Shown here piece by piece: positions 1 to 9,273 of a stretch of DNA of 64,000 nt (position 1 is the first letter of the stretch; each line of letters starts with the position of its first letter). The stretch comes from Bombilactobacillus mellifer. GTDB lineage: Bacteria > Bacillota > Bacilli > Lactobacillales > Lactobacillaceae. Position numbers and translations under genes: made by a program. The notes under the pieces were generated by a model. The model was given only the letters and a program-made list of their open reading frames with translations. It was not told where the DNA came from and ran no database searches. The stretch covers positions 1 through 64,000 of the forward strand of contig NZ_KQ034029.1 in NCBI RefSeq assembly GCF_000970795.1. Reading direction: 5' to 3'.

Positions 1-8
1 ATCTGATT

Positions 9-1286
9 TTATTTGGTTATTTTCTCAATCCCATGCATATAAGGCACTAAGACCTTAGGAATCGTAACACTGCCATCAGCATTTTGGTAATTTTCCAAAA
101 TGGCTGCAACGGTTCGACCTACGGCTAAACCGGAACCATTTAAAGTATGCACATAATGCAGTTTCTCCTGTGCATCACGATAACGGATTTGCGCACGCCG
201 CGCTTGAAAATCTGTACAGTTGGAGCAACTGGAAATTTCTCGATAGGTATTTTGTTGAGGCATCCACACTTCCAAATCGTAAGTTTTGGCTGAACTAAAG
301 CTAGCGTCCCCAGAGGCCAATGTGACTACATGATAAGGTAATTCCAATTTTTGCAAAATACGTTCGGCATCAGCGGTTAATTTTTCCAATTCATCATATG
401 AGTCTTCGGGTTTACAGAATTTAACCATTTCTACTTTGTTAAACTGGTGCATCCGAATTAAACCGCGAGTATCACGCCCAGCTGAGCCCGCTTCTGAACG
501 GAAACAGGGTGTTAATGCTGTCAGGTAGGCAGGCAATTGATCTTCGGTTAAAATTTCTTCCCGGTAATAGTTAGTCAGTGGCACTTCCGCAGTCGGAATC
601 AAGGTTAAAGGTCGATCTTCGTCAATAATGGTATATACATCTTCTTTAAATTTAGGAAATTGACTGGTTCCAAACATCGCATCATTATTAACTAAGTAAG
701 GAGGAATGACTTCTTGATAGCCATCAGCTTCATGTTGATCTAACATAAAATTATAAATAGCGCGTTCCAGTTTAGCGCCCAAGCCTAAATAATAAACAAA
801 CCGACTCCCGGCCACCTTGGAAGCCCGATCAAAATCCAAGATCCCTAAATTTTCTCCAATCTCCCAATGGGACTGTGGTTCAAAACTAAACTCCCGCGGT
901 TGATGCCACTTGCGCACTTCGACATTATAAGATTCATCTGGACCTACTGGTACTGAATCTGCCGGAATATTCGGCAAACGTACTAAAATGTATTGCAACT
1001 TGGCTTCAATTTCTTTTAGTTTTTGATCATCGGCTGCAATTTGTTGTCCAACTTTTTTCATGGCCTGAACTTGATCACTCACATCCTGGTGGTCTTGCTT
1101 AGCTGTTGCAATAGCTTTGGAAGTTCGATTGCGTTGAGCTTTTAGATCTTCTGTCTGTGTTAAAAGTGCTCGCCGTTGTTCATCTAGTTTTAACAAGTCA
1201 TCAATTTCTGCAGCTGTCACTCCTCGAGCGGCCAATTTATTCTTAACCCAAGTAGAATTTTCTCGAATAACTTTAATATCTAACAT
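9..1286 (-). CDS. serS: Seryl-tRNA synthetase
   Basis: Charges tRNA-Ser with serine in the cytoplasm. The 425-residue product has the family layout: an N-terminal long antiparallel coiled coil (about residues 30-110) and a class II catalytic core. Motif 2 is visible around [14 protein letters not shown], and motif 3 as GSGLAVGRT near the C terminus. The ATG at 1284-1286 is chosen because GGGAGGA lies 5 nt upstream (1291-1297) and the protein then begins [10 protein letters not shown], the usual SerRS start. A longer reading frame would run into the T-box terminator. It is preceded by a serine T-box leader, so expression should respond to uncharged tRNA-Ser. Identification is secure. Confidence 0.98.
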   Translation of the reverse strand: MLDIKVIRENSTWVKNKLAARGVTAAEIDDLLKLDEQRRALLTQTEDLKAQRNRTSKAIATAKQDHQDVSDQVQAMKKVGQQIAADDQKLKEIEAKLQYILVRLPNIPADSVPVGPDESYNVEVRKWHQPREFSFEPQSHWEIGENLGILDFDRASKVAGSRFVYYLGLGAKLERAIYNFMLDQHEADGYQEVIPPYLVNNDAMFGTSQFPKFKEDVYTIIDEDRPLTLIPTAEVPLTNYYREEILTEDQLPAYLTALTPCFRSEAGSAGRDTRGLIRMHQFNKVEMVKFCKPEDSYDELEKLTADAERILQKLELPYHVVTLASGDASFSSAKTYDLEVWMPQQNTYREISSCSNCTDFQARRAQIRYRDAQEKLHYVHTLNGSGLAVGRTVAAILENYQNADGSVTIPKVLVPYMHGIEKITK

Positions 1287-1302
1287 TTTTTCCTCCCAAA
1301 AT

Positions 1303-1531
1303 AAAAAAAACCGATTCATCCCTATTTCAAGGACGAATCGGTTAAACGACACGCGGTACCACCTAATTTCAATCACAATTAATGATTGCAACTTGCAAAC
1401 TGATAACGGAGAATCCCGTATAACTTTTTATAAATATGCTATCCGTTCAGATGCTGGAAGACGAGTTAATCGAACTTACAGCTAGAATCCGACTCTCTGA
1501 ATAACTCAAAAGGCATCTGCTCACGTTTTCT
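1303..1531 (-). promoter_or_regulatory. Serine T-box riboswitch (serS leader)
   Basis: The minus-strand leader carries the T-box core GGTGGTACCGCG (1351-1363) followed by a strong terminator hairpin (1311-1341, arms CCGATTC/GAATCGG) and a T-run (1303-1310). Stem I is closed by CAGATGC/GCATCTG (1513-1519 with 1448-1454), then GAGTTA/TAACTC (1502-1507 with 1463-1468). The 3' side of the internal loop between them reads GUCUUCCA. UCC at 1456-1458, followed by a purine, is the probable serine specifier; the adjacent UCU is also a serine codon. By analogy with known T-boxes, uncharged tRNA-Ser would favour the antiterminator. Confidence 0.95.
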
Positions 1532-1537
1532 AATCTG

Positions 1538-1566
1538 ATATTAGTATATATCTTTACAAAATGCAA
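1538..1566 (-). promoter_or_regulatory. serS promoter
   Basis: TTGCAT (1561-1566) and TAATAT (1538-1543) are separated by exactly 17 nt on the minus strand, just upstream of the T-box leader. The promoter lies immediately downstream of, and nearly touches, the 3' end of the Mga-like gene. Confidence 0.7.
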
Positions 1567-1570
1567 TTAT

Positions 1571-3160
1571 TTATCCGGATATTTTTTTCTGTGTCCAAAT
1601 ATCGCGAATAACGGTAATTAATTGTCCAAATTGAGCATTACCAAAGTCATGAGACCACTTAAAGATAAATTGATTACCCGTAGTCGATTTAATATCTAGA
1701 TGTTCGGTTGCCGTAATAATCAAATCCGCTTCCGCAAAATTATCTACTAAGTCTACATATGGCAGTGATTTGATTGTTTCAATTAAATCTAAATAAGCTA
1801 AGAAACTATCCTCAATCTCAGGATATATTTTCACAGAATAATGACTGGAAGTTAACGCCATTAGTCGAAGAGAACTATTGTAAACAGCATCGGTCATCAA
1901 ATCCACATGCGGTTGAAAATCGCTAAATTCATCTTCTTCGACTAATTCCAGCAGTAGATCACGAATTTGTTTGCGATATTCCGGCATGTCAATAGTTCGA
2001 ATGCCCGCAGCTTGACCGCCATAATAGGTAATCGCTTGATAGTAACTATTGCCAAACGCTAAGCCGCCAATAATCACCCGAACCAAATTGATTTTCACCG
2101 TCTTCATATTCTGGTCATCCATCTTCAAACGCTTTTGAATATTAAAAGGAATCCGTTGAATAATCTGCGCAACAAAATCATAAATGACTGTATCGTATTC
2201 TTGCAGTAACTCTAAACTTTCCTCAGACTGATTTTTGGTATAAGGAATAATGCTTAACACGCTGCTAGCAGCATTATAGACATTCACTGATTCAGCCATT
2301 AAGCGGGAACTCGGAATTTCATTAATTCGGGCAACCACTTGGGTAAACTCACTAGGAGCATTATCTTGAATAATTTTTTGCAATTCAGCATTTTCATAAA
2401 GATTAGCATAAGGATACTTGATATAAGGCAACCGCGGATTTTTATCAACTAAGTGTCCGTTAGCCATCCGTAACATGCTGACCGCTAGGAAAATACCAAA
2501 GAAGTCTTTGGTGACATTATTGGGTTCAACCATATGAAAGAGATCTAAACCGTAACTGACCAATTCACTGGCCTGTTTTTGAGTGACACTATCAAATGGC
2601 CAGCTTAAGCCTTGGGTTGCCCGCCAATAGAGAACAGTAAGCGCAATCCGCACATCTTGTTCCCGACCAATAAACCGCATAGGTTCATAAGCTACCCGAA
2701 CATCGAACTTCTTCAAAAAGGTTCGCATAGGTTTTAAATGACGCAAAGCTGTAGCCTTACTGTTACCCATCGCTTGATAGAAATTTGTAAAGGAACGTTT
2801 ATTGCTAGATAAAACTTGCCGTAAGAAATTATAAGAATCCGTATGAGAAATCAAATAGATTTGATACTGATCCGAAGAAACGGCAAAAATTTCTGGAATC
2901 GTAGGGTCAGACTTACCTAAGATAGCCTTCATATCTTGCACAATACCATCATAGGTGTTATAGATGCTACCGTAACTTTTATGCATTTGTAATGCAACTT
3001 GACGTAAATTAATTTCAGAGATTCCAGGAGTTAATCTCTGATAAATTTTCAGACTATCTTGATTAGTTTTTTCCATGACCTTTAATTGCCGGATCTGTTC
3101 AAAGAGATGTAGCTTTTCTGTTTCCGAAACAGATAAAAATAGGTCTGGTGTTTTTTCCAA
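1571..3160 (-). CDS. Mga-family transcriptional regulator
   Basis: A 529-residue protein with the architecture of Mga/AtxA-type regulators. N-terminal winged-helix and Mga HTH segments (roughly residues 15-160, including the LRQVALQMHKSYGSIYNT stretch) are followed by a PRD-like middle region and a C-terminal EIIB-like domain (about 410-529). Such proteins control surface-protein and virulence loci in streptococci and enterococci. The start codon is TTG at 3158-3160, supported by GGAGG (3168-3172) 7 nt upstream. It is co-directional with, and immediately downstream of, the WxL surface-protein island, so it may regulate that island; this is inference from position only. The precise target and any PTS phosphorylation are unknown. 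Confidence 0.82.
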   Translation of the reverse strand: MEKTPDLFLSVSETEKLHLFEQIRQLKVMEKTNQDSLKIYQRLTPGISEINLRQVALQMHKSYGSIYNTYDGIVQDMKAILGKSDPTIPEIFAVSSDQYQIYLISHTDSYNFLRQVLSSNKRSFTNFYQAMGNSKATALRHLKPMRTFLKKFDVRVAYEPMRFIGREQDVRIALTVLYWRATQGLSWPFDSVTQKQASELVSYGLDLFHMVEPNNVTKDFFGIFLAVSMLRMANGHLVDKNPRLPYIKYPYANLYENAELQKIIQDNAPSEFTQVVARINEIPSSRLMAESVNVYNAASSVLSIIPYTKNQSEESLELLQEYDTVIYDFVAQIIQRIPFNIQKRLKMDDQNMKTVKINLVRVIIGGLAFGNSYYQAITYYGGQAAGIRTIDMPEYRKQIRDLLLELVEEDEFSDFQPHVDLMTDAVYNSSLRLMALTSSHYSVKIYPEIEDSFLAYLDLIETIKSLPYVDLVDNFAEADLIITATEHLDIKSTTGNQFIFKWSHDFGNAQFGQLITVIRDIWTQKKISG

Positions 3161-3354
3161 AATTCAACCTCCAAATTACATAAGTTAGAATAAGCATTTT
3201 ACTTAATTAAAAATGTCTTAATTCATATAAGCGGCAATCTCTATTATGTAATAAATAGGCAAAAAATGCTATATATTTAGTAGAAATAAGTTTGAAATAT
3301 TAATGAAGTTTTTAAAAAAGAACAATGAATCCCGTGACCATTCATGATAGTAAT

Positions 3355-3380
3355 GAAAAAACCGCAAACAAGGTTGCGGT
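3355..3380 (-). terminator. Terminator of the WxL island
   Basis: Hairpin ACCGCAA/TTGCGGT (3361-3367 with 3374-3380) followed on the minus strand by a T-run (3355-3360). It ends the unit reading through the last WxL gene and separates it from the Mga-like gene. Confidence 0.85.
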
Positions 3381-3404
3381 GGTTCAGAATTTTTTAATAC
3401 CAGT

Positions 3405-4259
3405 TTAAGAAAGAGCTTGCGTAGCGTCAGTGCCTAAATTCCAATAAAATGTTCCTATAAATGTACCCACTATTTCACTTTTAGTAGGATATAAAACAAT
3501 ATCTTCTTTCTTATCAAAGGCAAGTAGCCATAGGCCACGTCCTCGAGAATCATTAGAGCTCGTGCTATCCGAGTCTGCAGATGTTAAAAGAATGACTGAC
3601 TTGCCCGCTTCATTTTTATCCGTTGGCTGTTGTGGTGGATAAACTAATGCCGCCTGGTTTTTATCAAATTTTTTTACGGGAGCATAAGCATCAAGACTAT
3701 CAGCTTTTTCATAAACGACATCGTTCAGAATATCCGCGACATTCAAATCATGATCAGCATCTAAAGGCGTGCCGCTTTTGGATTGACCGTTATACATTTC
3801 AGCATTTCGAAAACCAATGGCGGCAATAGGTTGAAGCGCCTTTGTATCTTTTTCATAAAAAGCAGTGGACTGGACAGATAAATACCAATTAGTAGCCGTC
3901 CCTAAACGAAAATCCGCTACTGCCACTCCATCGTCTTGAGGGCCATTATTAGCTTGTCGACTAGTATGGTTTTGATCTTTTTGAGGTATCAAATTCCAAT
4001 TCAAAATTGTAAATTGCCCATGCTCACCAAACTCCAAATTCTTAGGTACAGACATGAGGTAAAGATCGTTAGAATTATTAGAAAAACTAATTCCAGAATT
4101 CGAATTACCACTTTTTCCAGAAGGATTAATTACGTTGGCATCTGGTATAGCTGCCCCTTGATTATCTGTCAAAGCAGGATCAGCAGCTTGAACGGAAGTG
4201 GAATTCATTAACATAAAACTAAAAAATAAAAGCGTAGAAAAACGCAATAATTTATTCAT
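3405..4259 (-). CDS. WxL domain surface protein
   Basis: A 284-residue secreted protein with a signal peptide (MNKLLRF..., hydrophobic core, cleavage near VQA-AD). WxL domains attach proteins non-covalently to the cell wall in low-GC Gram-positives. The first WxL motif is NWYLSV and the second, near the C terminus, is the variant FYWNLG. The LEFG element corresponds to the (N)FDFG element shared by the paralogs. AAGGGGA provides the ribosome binding site. It is the last gene of the island, 13 nt after a DUF916/DUF3324 gene and followed by a terminator. Its function beyond surface display is unknown. Confidence 0.9.
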   Translation of the reverse strand: MNKLLRFSTLLFFSFMLMNSTSVQAADPALTDNQGAAIPDANVINPSGKSGNSNSGISFSNNSNDLYLMSVPKNLEFGEHGQFTILNWNLIPQKDQNHTSRQANNGPQDDGVAVADFRLGTATNWYLSVQSTAFYEKDTKALQPIAAIGFRNAEMYNGQSKSGTPLDADHDLNVADILNDVVYEKADSLDAYAPVKKFDKNQAALVYPPQQPTDKNEAGKSVILLTSADSDSTSSNDSRGRGLWLLAFDKKEDIVLYPTKSEIVGTFIGTFYWNLGTDATQALS

Positions 4260-4272
4260 GCTTTTTCCCCTT

Positions 4273-5343
4273 TCAACGCTTCATCTGCGTCGCTTGGCGT
4301 TGACCATGTTTATAAAACCAATAAAATAATAAAGCGATTAATAACAAAACAACGATTATTAATACCAAAATCAACGGCCAATAGTTAGGTTTAATATTAG
4401 GATCATTACGATTCAATTTCCGGGCTTCAGCTGGGCTAATTGTAAAGTTCTTAACAAGGTTCCAACTACGAGCTTGCGCTGAAACCTGCACACGTGCTTG
4501 ATAATTGCCAGCCTTCATTGGATGATGATTCCAACTCACCGGAAAAGAAAAATTAGAATTAGGTGCAAAATTGCCATTCTTAATTTTGGACTGATAAAGC
4601 AGCTTTTGACTATGCGCCGGATAAATACGAGCCCGAATACGCATCGCATTCTTGTTAATGTATTTAGCTTTAAAATTTTGCATATTGATAAATACTGCCG
4701 GACCGGCTTCCAAAACTCCTGGTCGGATCGAACGTAATCGCAAATCAGGTTGCACCTGCTCCACAGCACCACAATTCATTAAAATACTTATGGAATAAGC
4801 ATAAAGATTATTCACACCGGAATGTTTCAGTTTTTTAGCTGCAGTCTGTTTATCAATTGAGGGCGAATGAATATAAAAACTGCCCAACATAACACCATTA
4901 AAAGACTTCTTAGGGGCAGTAATGGTCTGCGTAACGGTTTGAGCTGACTTTGGAGGCAAACTAATAGTAACTTTTTGAGGTCCCATTTTAGTCCAATCAT
5001 GTTGCAAACTGGAATCCCTCTTGCTAGACAAGTTAGCGTAATCTAATTGTCCCTGGCTCGTGGTACCAGCTACAGTCGGCAAAATGGCGACTCGAATTTT
5101 TTTGTCTAGATTATTAGTGATTTTCAAATTCACCTGTTGTGACTGACCAGGCTGTAAATTCAAAATAAAAAAATTATCATTATTGGAAGTCGACTGTCCT
5201 CCTGACAAAGCTACCGAAAAACCTGCTGCTCCTGTAATAGCAGCAGTAGCCGGCTTACAGAAAAAGGAAGTCATTGCAATAATCATTGCTAAGAAAACAC
5301 CCAATAAAAAATTTAAGTTGAAAAGACTATCTTTAATAAGCAC
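4273..5343 (-). CDS. DUF916/DUF3324 WxL-interacting membrane protein
   Basis: A 356-residue protein: N-terminal signal segment, an exported DUF916 domain followed by DUF3324 (family names WxLIP peptidoglycan-binding and host-binding domains), one C-terminal transmembrane helix (about 322-345) and a basic tail (KHGQRQATQMKR). This matches the CscA-type partner of WxL proteins, an inside-anchored surface protein with two beta-sandwich domains outside. The start is GTG (5341-5343) with GGGAG 6 nt upstream. It lies between two WxL genes in one apparent operon. Confidence 0.9.
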   Translation of the reverse strand: MLIKDSLFNLNFLLGVFLAMIIAMTSFFCKPATAAITGAAGFSVALSGGQSTSNNDNFFILNLQPGQSQQVNLKITNNLDKKIRVAILPTVAGTTSQGQLDYANLSSKRDSSLQHDWTKMGPQKVTISLPPKSAQTVTQTITAPKKSFNGVMLGSFYIHSPSIDKQTAAKKLKHSGVNNLYAYSISILMNCGAVEQVQPDLRLRSIRPGVLEAGPAVFINMQNFKAKYINKNAMRIRARIYPAHSQKLLYQSKIKNGNFAPNSNFSFPVSWNHHPMKAGNYQARVQVSAQARSWNLVKNFTISPAEARKLNRNDPNIKPNYWPLILVLIIVVLLLIALLFYWFYKHGQRQATQMKR

Positions 5344-5381
5344 AAGAAACTCCCGGTAATTGTGATCGACATATGAACTAA

Positions 5382-6182
5382 TTAGCTATTATTAGTGGCA
5401 TCTGTACTTAGAGTCCAAGTTAAAGTAGACTTATATACAGAATCAGACTTTATATTACTAATATCTGATTGACCAACATAAAAGCCAACACTAGTAGGGG
5501 CTATAAAAGAAAGCGCTAATGGCCCTACAGGAGTATACCCAGTCCCTGATTTTGCTACAGATTCATTCTGAGCACTATTACCATTAGCTTCAACTACTAT
5601 CTCGCTGTTATTAATATCCACACTAGGTGTGGAAGTACCATCGCCTATTGTATACGGTAAATTTGCAGTTGATGGTTGAGTTGCTGTTGCCAATGTCGGA
5701 CGTAATTTTAACTGGGAAGTATTCAATTGATTACCGTCAATGGTTTTAAAAGCAGTAGCTTTTACAGATAATGCCCAATTGACGAGTGAATCACTGTTAC
5801 TTGAGCGGTTATCCAATATCACTACTCCACGAGTATTTCCAGGTTCAGATTCAGATCCATGATTAGCTCCTACCAATCCAAGTCCGCTTCCACCACTTAA
5901 AGTTGCTGCAAATTTATGATTCTTTCCAAAATCAAAGTTAGGCACTTGATATAAAACTAAATCACCCGGAATAAATCCAATACCTGCTGTAGAGTCATAA
6001 GAAGCAGTAGCAGAACCATTAGTAGAACCTGATGGTATGCTATTGGCAACTTCTGCATCAGCTTTATCACTTAAAGCATGAGGTGTTTCATCCGCTGCGG
6101 CCAAATTAGTAAATATCGGCGCAGTAGCAGCTAAAGTGGATATTACTACCGCTGCCCTCGAAAATTTTTGAAAATCCATCAT
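5382..6182 (-). CDS. WxL domain surface protein
   Basis: A 266-residue secreted WxL protein. A signal peptide (cleavage near LAAADE) is followed by a Ser/Thr/Gly-rich linker and PNFDFG. The first WxL motif is NWALSV and the C-terminal second motif is LTWTLS. The ATG at 6180-6182 is preferred because a G6 ribosome binding site (6190-6195) lies 7 nt upstream; a longer start would place that site inside the gene. An inverted repeat (6200-6218) sits in its leader. It heads a unit with the following DUF916/DUF3324 gene (38 nt gap) and another WxL gene. Confidence 0.9.
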   Translation of the reverse strand: MMDFQKFSRAAVVISTLAATAPIFTNLAAADETPHALSDKADAEVANSIPSGSTNGSATASYDSTAGIGFIPGDLVLYQVPNFDFGKNHKFAATLSGGSGLGLVGANHGSESEPGNTRGVVILDNRSSNSDSLVNWALSVKATAFKTIDGNQLNTSQLKLRPTLATATQPSTANLPYTIGDGTSTPSVDINNSEIVVEANGNSAQNESVAKSGTGYTPVGPLALSFIAPTSVGFYVGQSDISNIKSDSVYKSTLTWTLSTDATNNS

Positions 6183-6199
6183 TCTAATTCCCCCCATAG

Positions 6200-6218
6200 A
6201 AGTTATACTGCATAACTT
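6200..6218 (-). promoter_or_regulatory. Inverted repeat in WxL gene leader
   Basis: AAGTTAT and ATAACTT form perfect 7-bp arms around a 5-nt centre. The element lies just downstream of a TATAAT-like -10 (complement at 6231-6236) and directly upstream of the ribosome binding site of the WxL gene. It could be an operator or a small leader hairpin. Confidence 0.4.
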
Positions 6219-6264
6219 ATCTCAATTTCGATTATAAACCACTTAGCCCCAGAAAGAAAGAAAC

Positions 6265-7302
6265 TTAATTATTCTTTCTACTTTTTAAACCTTTATGCTT
6301 TGCATAAACAAAAACCAATGTCAAAAATACAATTAAGAATAAAATAAACACCCCAATTATTAAAATCCTGAAGATCCATGGATTACGTTGTAAGTTAGGA
6401 TTAGCTTGATTTAACTGACGAGCTTGAGCAAAACTTACGTTAAACCAACGTTGTAAATGCCAAGTCTGCCCCCCCGCCTGGACACGCAGCTTCAACAAAT
6501 AACGCCCCGGATGAACCGCTTGATTGCCCCAAGGGATTGAGAGATTACAAATTGAATTAGCTGCCAAACTCGCATTAGGCAGATTGAGCTTATGTAACAT
6601 CCGCCGGTCAGCGCGATATATTTGGGCCCGGTAACTAACAGCGCGCCCACCATAATAAACAGGACGCTGATTATGCACAGGAGCAATCACTTGTGGTGTC
6701 CCCCCAGCCTGTAATGAGATCGCGCCTAATTTAATTTGGGGAACTATGGTAGTATAGTCCCCTACATTTAGCAGCAACTCGGAAGCAAATTGTAACTGAT
6801 TGCTTGTACCATGCTTTGCTTTTGGCGGTATATACTGGACAATCACAGCTCCAGCAATCGTTCCTCGATAATTCGGTGCCGTTAAACTTAAGGGCACGAC
6901 TAATTTTTGCTTGGATTGTAATCGCACCTTTTGAACCGACAAACCCAGCTGTTGGACATTATACTTCCAAGAAGAATCCATGTTTTTACGTGCATCTTTT
7001 AACGAAACCAGATTAATATTCCCCGTACTATCCGTTTGAGCAACCCCGGGAAGCAATTGCACTTGAAGTGGATGAGAAGTTAAATTTTGCAGCTTTATTC
7101 CGAAATGAACCACAGTCTGAGGTTGTACGTCAACATCCAATATCGGTTGATTCGTTTTGTTATTAGCAGGCACAGTTAATTGCGCTGCCACTGGCATACC
7201 AGCAGCTGCGTGCGTGATTTCTATTTGATAAAAAAAGCACCAACCTATCATTGAGATTAATGCTACGATTAAGTTCATTTGTAATTTTTTCATAACTAAC
7301 AT
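6265..7302 (-). CDS. DUF916/DUF3324 WxL-interacting membrane protein
   Basis: A roughly 345-residue CscA-type protein with a signal segment ending near THAAAG, two exported beta-sandwich domains (DUF916 then DUF3324), a strongly hydrophobic C-terminal helix (about 310-335) and the basic tail KHKGLKSRKNN. The ATG at 7300-7302 is chosen because it begins 2 nt after the TAA of the upstream WxL gene, which suggests translational coupling. No strong independent ribosome binding site is seen, and an ATG at 7293 is an alternative. It is paired with the WxL gene upstream. Confidence 0.88.
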   Translation of the reverse strand: MLVMKKLQMNLIVALISMIGWCFFYQIEITHAAAGMPVAAQLTVPANNKTNQPILDVDVQPQTVVHFGIKLQNLTSHPLQVQLLPGVAQTDSTGNINLVSLKDARKNMDSSWKYNVQQLGLSVQKVRLQSKQKLVVPLSLTAPNYRGTIAGAVIVQYIPPKAKHGTSNQLQFASELLLNVGDYTTIVPQIKLGAISLQAGGTPQVIAPVHNQRPVYYGGRAVSYRAQIYRADRRMLHKLNLPNASLAANSICNLSIPWGNQAVHPGRYLLKLRVQAGGQTWHLQRWFNVSFAQARQLNQANPNLQRNPWIFRILIIGVFILFLIVFLTLVFVYAKHKGLKSRKNN

Positions 7303-7304
7303 AG

Positions 7305-8123
7305 TTACAATGTTACTTGCAAGGTCCAAGTCAGTGTAGCCGTCTCTATTTCTTTCTTGTTAGGCTGCGAATCATTTTTGTAATGTAATTTGACACTACT
7401 ATTTGTACCCGCACCGTTAAAATCCACTGCGTAAATATGCGCTCCTCCATTAGCAGGCTTAGCCGAATAATCGTGTTTCATAATAATCGCACTATTGCTA
7501 GGGTTCTTGCTACCATTAATAGTTGCAGGATCAGTTGGAGGAGCATAAAGTGTCTGAATTGGTGAGCCCTGTATAGTATAAATATCCTTATTATTACTAT
7601 CTTTAGATTTAGTGGCGTAATAACAGTTCAAATTTGAAAATTTTAACGATATATCTTCAGGATTAGAGACTTCTTTAAAAAAAACACCTGTCGAACTATT
7701 TTGAACTTTTACACTCCAATTTGCAAAACCATGTTGGTCTTCTACTATTAAATAACGTTGGGTTTCCTTCGGGTTAATGAGGTCAAAATCATTATGGTTT
7801 TCACTTTTTTTATGATCAGCGCCAAAGTCAAAATTTGGTACTAAGGACAAAACAGGGGTTGATGTAAACCGATCCTCATATCCTACAGCTGCTTTGGATT
7901 GAGCAGACGCACTCCCAGCTCCCGCAGGTCCAGAAACAGAACCAGAACCAATCTGATCAATATCTGGTGCACCCGATATGTTAAAAGCAGAATCAGTGTC
8001 AGAAGTAGATGCTGATGAACCTGAAGCATCTGCCACAGCGTAAGTAGTTTGAAAGCCTAATCCGCCCAATAATGTTACTAAAATTGTGCCAGCTTTTAAA
8101 CAAGTTCCCCATTTTTTATCCAT
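7305..8123 (-). CDS. WxL domain surface protein
   Basis: A 272-residue secreted WxL protein. The ATG at 8121-8123 is supported by GGGGGAG 7 nt upstream. A signal peptide is followed by a Ser/Gly/Ala-rich region and PNFDFG. The first motif is NWSV, with Val in the third position, and the second is LTWTLQ close to the C terminus. It has its own good promoter (8157-8185) and is translationally coupled to the next DUF916/DUF3324 gene. Presumed cell-wall location; ligand unknown. Confidence 0.9.
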   Translation of the reverse strand: MDKKWGTCLKAGTILVTLLGGLGFQTTYAVADASGSSASTSDTDSAFNISGAPDIDQIGSGSVSGPAGAGSASAQSKAAVGYEDRFTSTPVLSLVPNFDFGADHKKSENHNDFDLINPKETQRYLIVEDQHGFANWSVKVQNSSTGVFFKEVSNPEDISLKFSNLNCYYATKSKDSNNKDIYTIQGSPIQTLYAPPTDPATINGSKNPSNSAIIMKHDYSAKPANGGAHIYAVDFNGAGTNSSVKLHYKNDSQPNKKEIETATLTWTLQVTL

Positions 8124-8151
8124 TTGATTTCTCCCCCAACTCAACATTACA

Positions 8152-8185
8152 CTGTCAGTATATTATAAATTGACAGAATACTCAA
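8152..8185 (-). promoter_or_regulatory. Promoter with overlapping inverted repeat (WxL unit)
   Basis: On the minus strand TTGAGT (8180-8185) and TATACT (8157-8162) are 17 nt apart. CTGTCA and TGACAG (8152-8157 and 8171-8176) form an inverted repeat spanning the -10 and spacer, a plausible repressor or activator site. A second palindrome-like sequence, TTTAATG-AC-CATTAAA, lies just upstream (8201-8216). Confidence 0.6.
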
Positions 8186-8220
8186 AAATATTCCTAATAA
8201 TTTAATGACCATTAAAATTC

Positions 8221-9273
8221 TTATCGTACATTAGGTCTACCTTTGTGTAATCCTGAACGATAAACCCAAATAGTTAAGCCGGCGAATCCCAAGACGATTA
8301 AAACAGCTAAGAACACCCACCACCAAATTCGATTAGGATCTTTTGGTAGAAATTTATTTAATTCATTCGTCTGCTTTTGTGTTAAAGTAAAACTTTTGTG
8401 AAAAACATAATGTTGCCGATGATGCGTCAAATCATAACGAACATGATAAGTTCCTGGTGATAACGGACCACGGTGCCAATAATTTAACCATACTGTTTTA
8501 GAATTCCCTGCAAAATTACCACTTTTATTTACAAAAGTGGTATTCAATTTGGGATTCATTCGATTAGTGACCCGAGCTCGAAATTTTCCCTTTAAAAAAG
8601 GATAGGCATAAGTATTTTTAATTGGTGTCTTAAAAAGAACTTGTCGATTGGCTAGAGCTAATTTGGGTTGATCAATGTGAAAGTGGGGCCGCTGGGGATG
8701 CAGATCTTGTTGCAAATAAACTCCATAACTGAAGTTCGCAATTGCCGGTGTTGAAGAACTTTTACCCTTTTTAATTTGTGCACGGATAAATTGTAGATCA
8801 GATTGCGAACTAAACAATAATCCCCCCATCAATAACCCTTTAATTCCTGCCGCCGGAATGTGTAAAGATACTTTTTCTGCAACAACTTTGCCAGGAGGCA
8901 CTTGAACAACTTTGCCCGCAACTAACTGACGAAAATCATATTGCGCACCTGGTCCAGGAACGGCGTTAGGAGTAGCCGTATCTAAAGTTAATTGCGGAGT
9001 GGTCTGGACAATCAGTGGCTGTATCTGAATTTTATTAGTGTTATTAGTATAATTGCACAATTGAAATTGCAATTGATAAGTCTGCCCTGGGTGTACCTTC
9101 AAATACCAGCCTTGTTTCACATTACCGATTTGATTAGCAGATTGTGTGGGAATTACTCCAAAACTACTGCTTTGAGCTTCTGCAGGTACCAGCATACCCC
9201 AAAAATATATAAAAATGACTAACAAGCATCCTGCTAACTGTCGAGCATGCAAACCTTTATAGTTGTGAACCAT
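8221..9273 (-). CDS. DUF916/DUF3324 WxL-interacting membrane protein
   Basis: A 350-residue CscA-type protein: signal segment (hydrophobic stretch about 12-32), DUF916 then DUF3324 outside the cell, a C-terminal transmembrane helix (WWWVFLAVLIVLGFAGLT) and a short basic tail. Its ATG overlaps the TAA of the upstream WxL-like gene by one base (TAATG at 9271-9275), a classic coupled arrangement. It is therefore expected to be co-produced with the atypical WxL-like protein. Confidence 0.88.
   Translation of the reverse strand: MVHNYKGLHARQLAGCLLVIFIYFWGMLVPAEAQSSSFGVIPTQSANQIGNVKQGWYLKVHPGQTYQLQFQLCNYTNNTNKIQIQPLIVQTTPQLTLDTATPNAVPGPGAQYDFRQLVAGKVVQVPPGKVVAEKVSLHIPAAGIKGLLMGGLLFSSQSDLQFIRAQIKKGKSSSTPAIANFSYGVYLQQDLHPQRPHFHIDQPKLALANRQVLFKTPIKNTYAYPFLKGKFRARVTNRMNPKLNTTFVNKSGNFAGNSKTVWLNYWHRGPLSPGTYHVRYDLTHHRQHYVFHKSFTLTQKQTNELNKFLPKDPNRIWWWVFLAVLIVLGFAGLTIWVYRSGLHKGRPNVR

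Noticed and set aside
4498-4772. Opposing open frames on both strands inside the DUF916/DUF3324 gene
   Set aside because: They are shadows of the real gene: no ribosome binding site, unlikely composition, and fully inside a recognised family member. Similar shadows across the window were dropped for the same reason.
7327-7329. TTG start at 7329 for the second DUF916/DUF3324 gene
   Set aside because: It would overlap the upstream WxL gene by 25 nt without a ribosome binding site; the ATG 2 nt after that gene's stop is more plausible.
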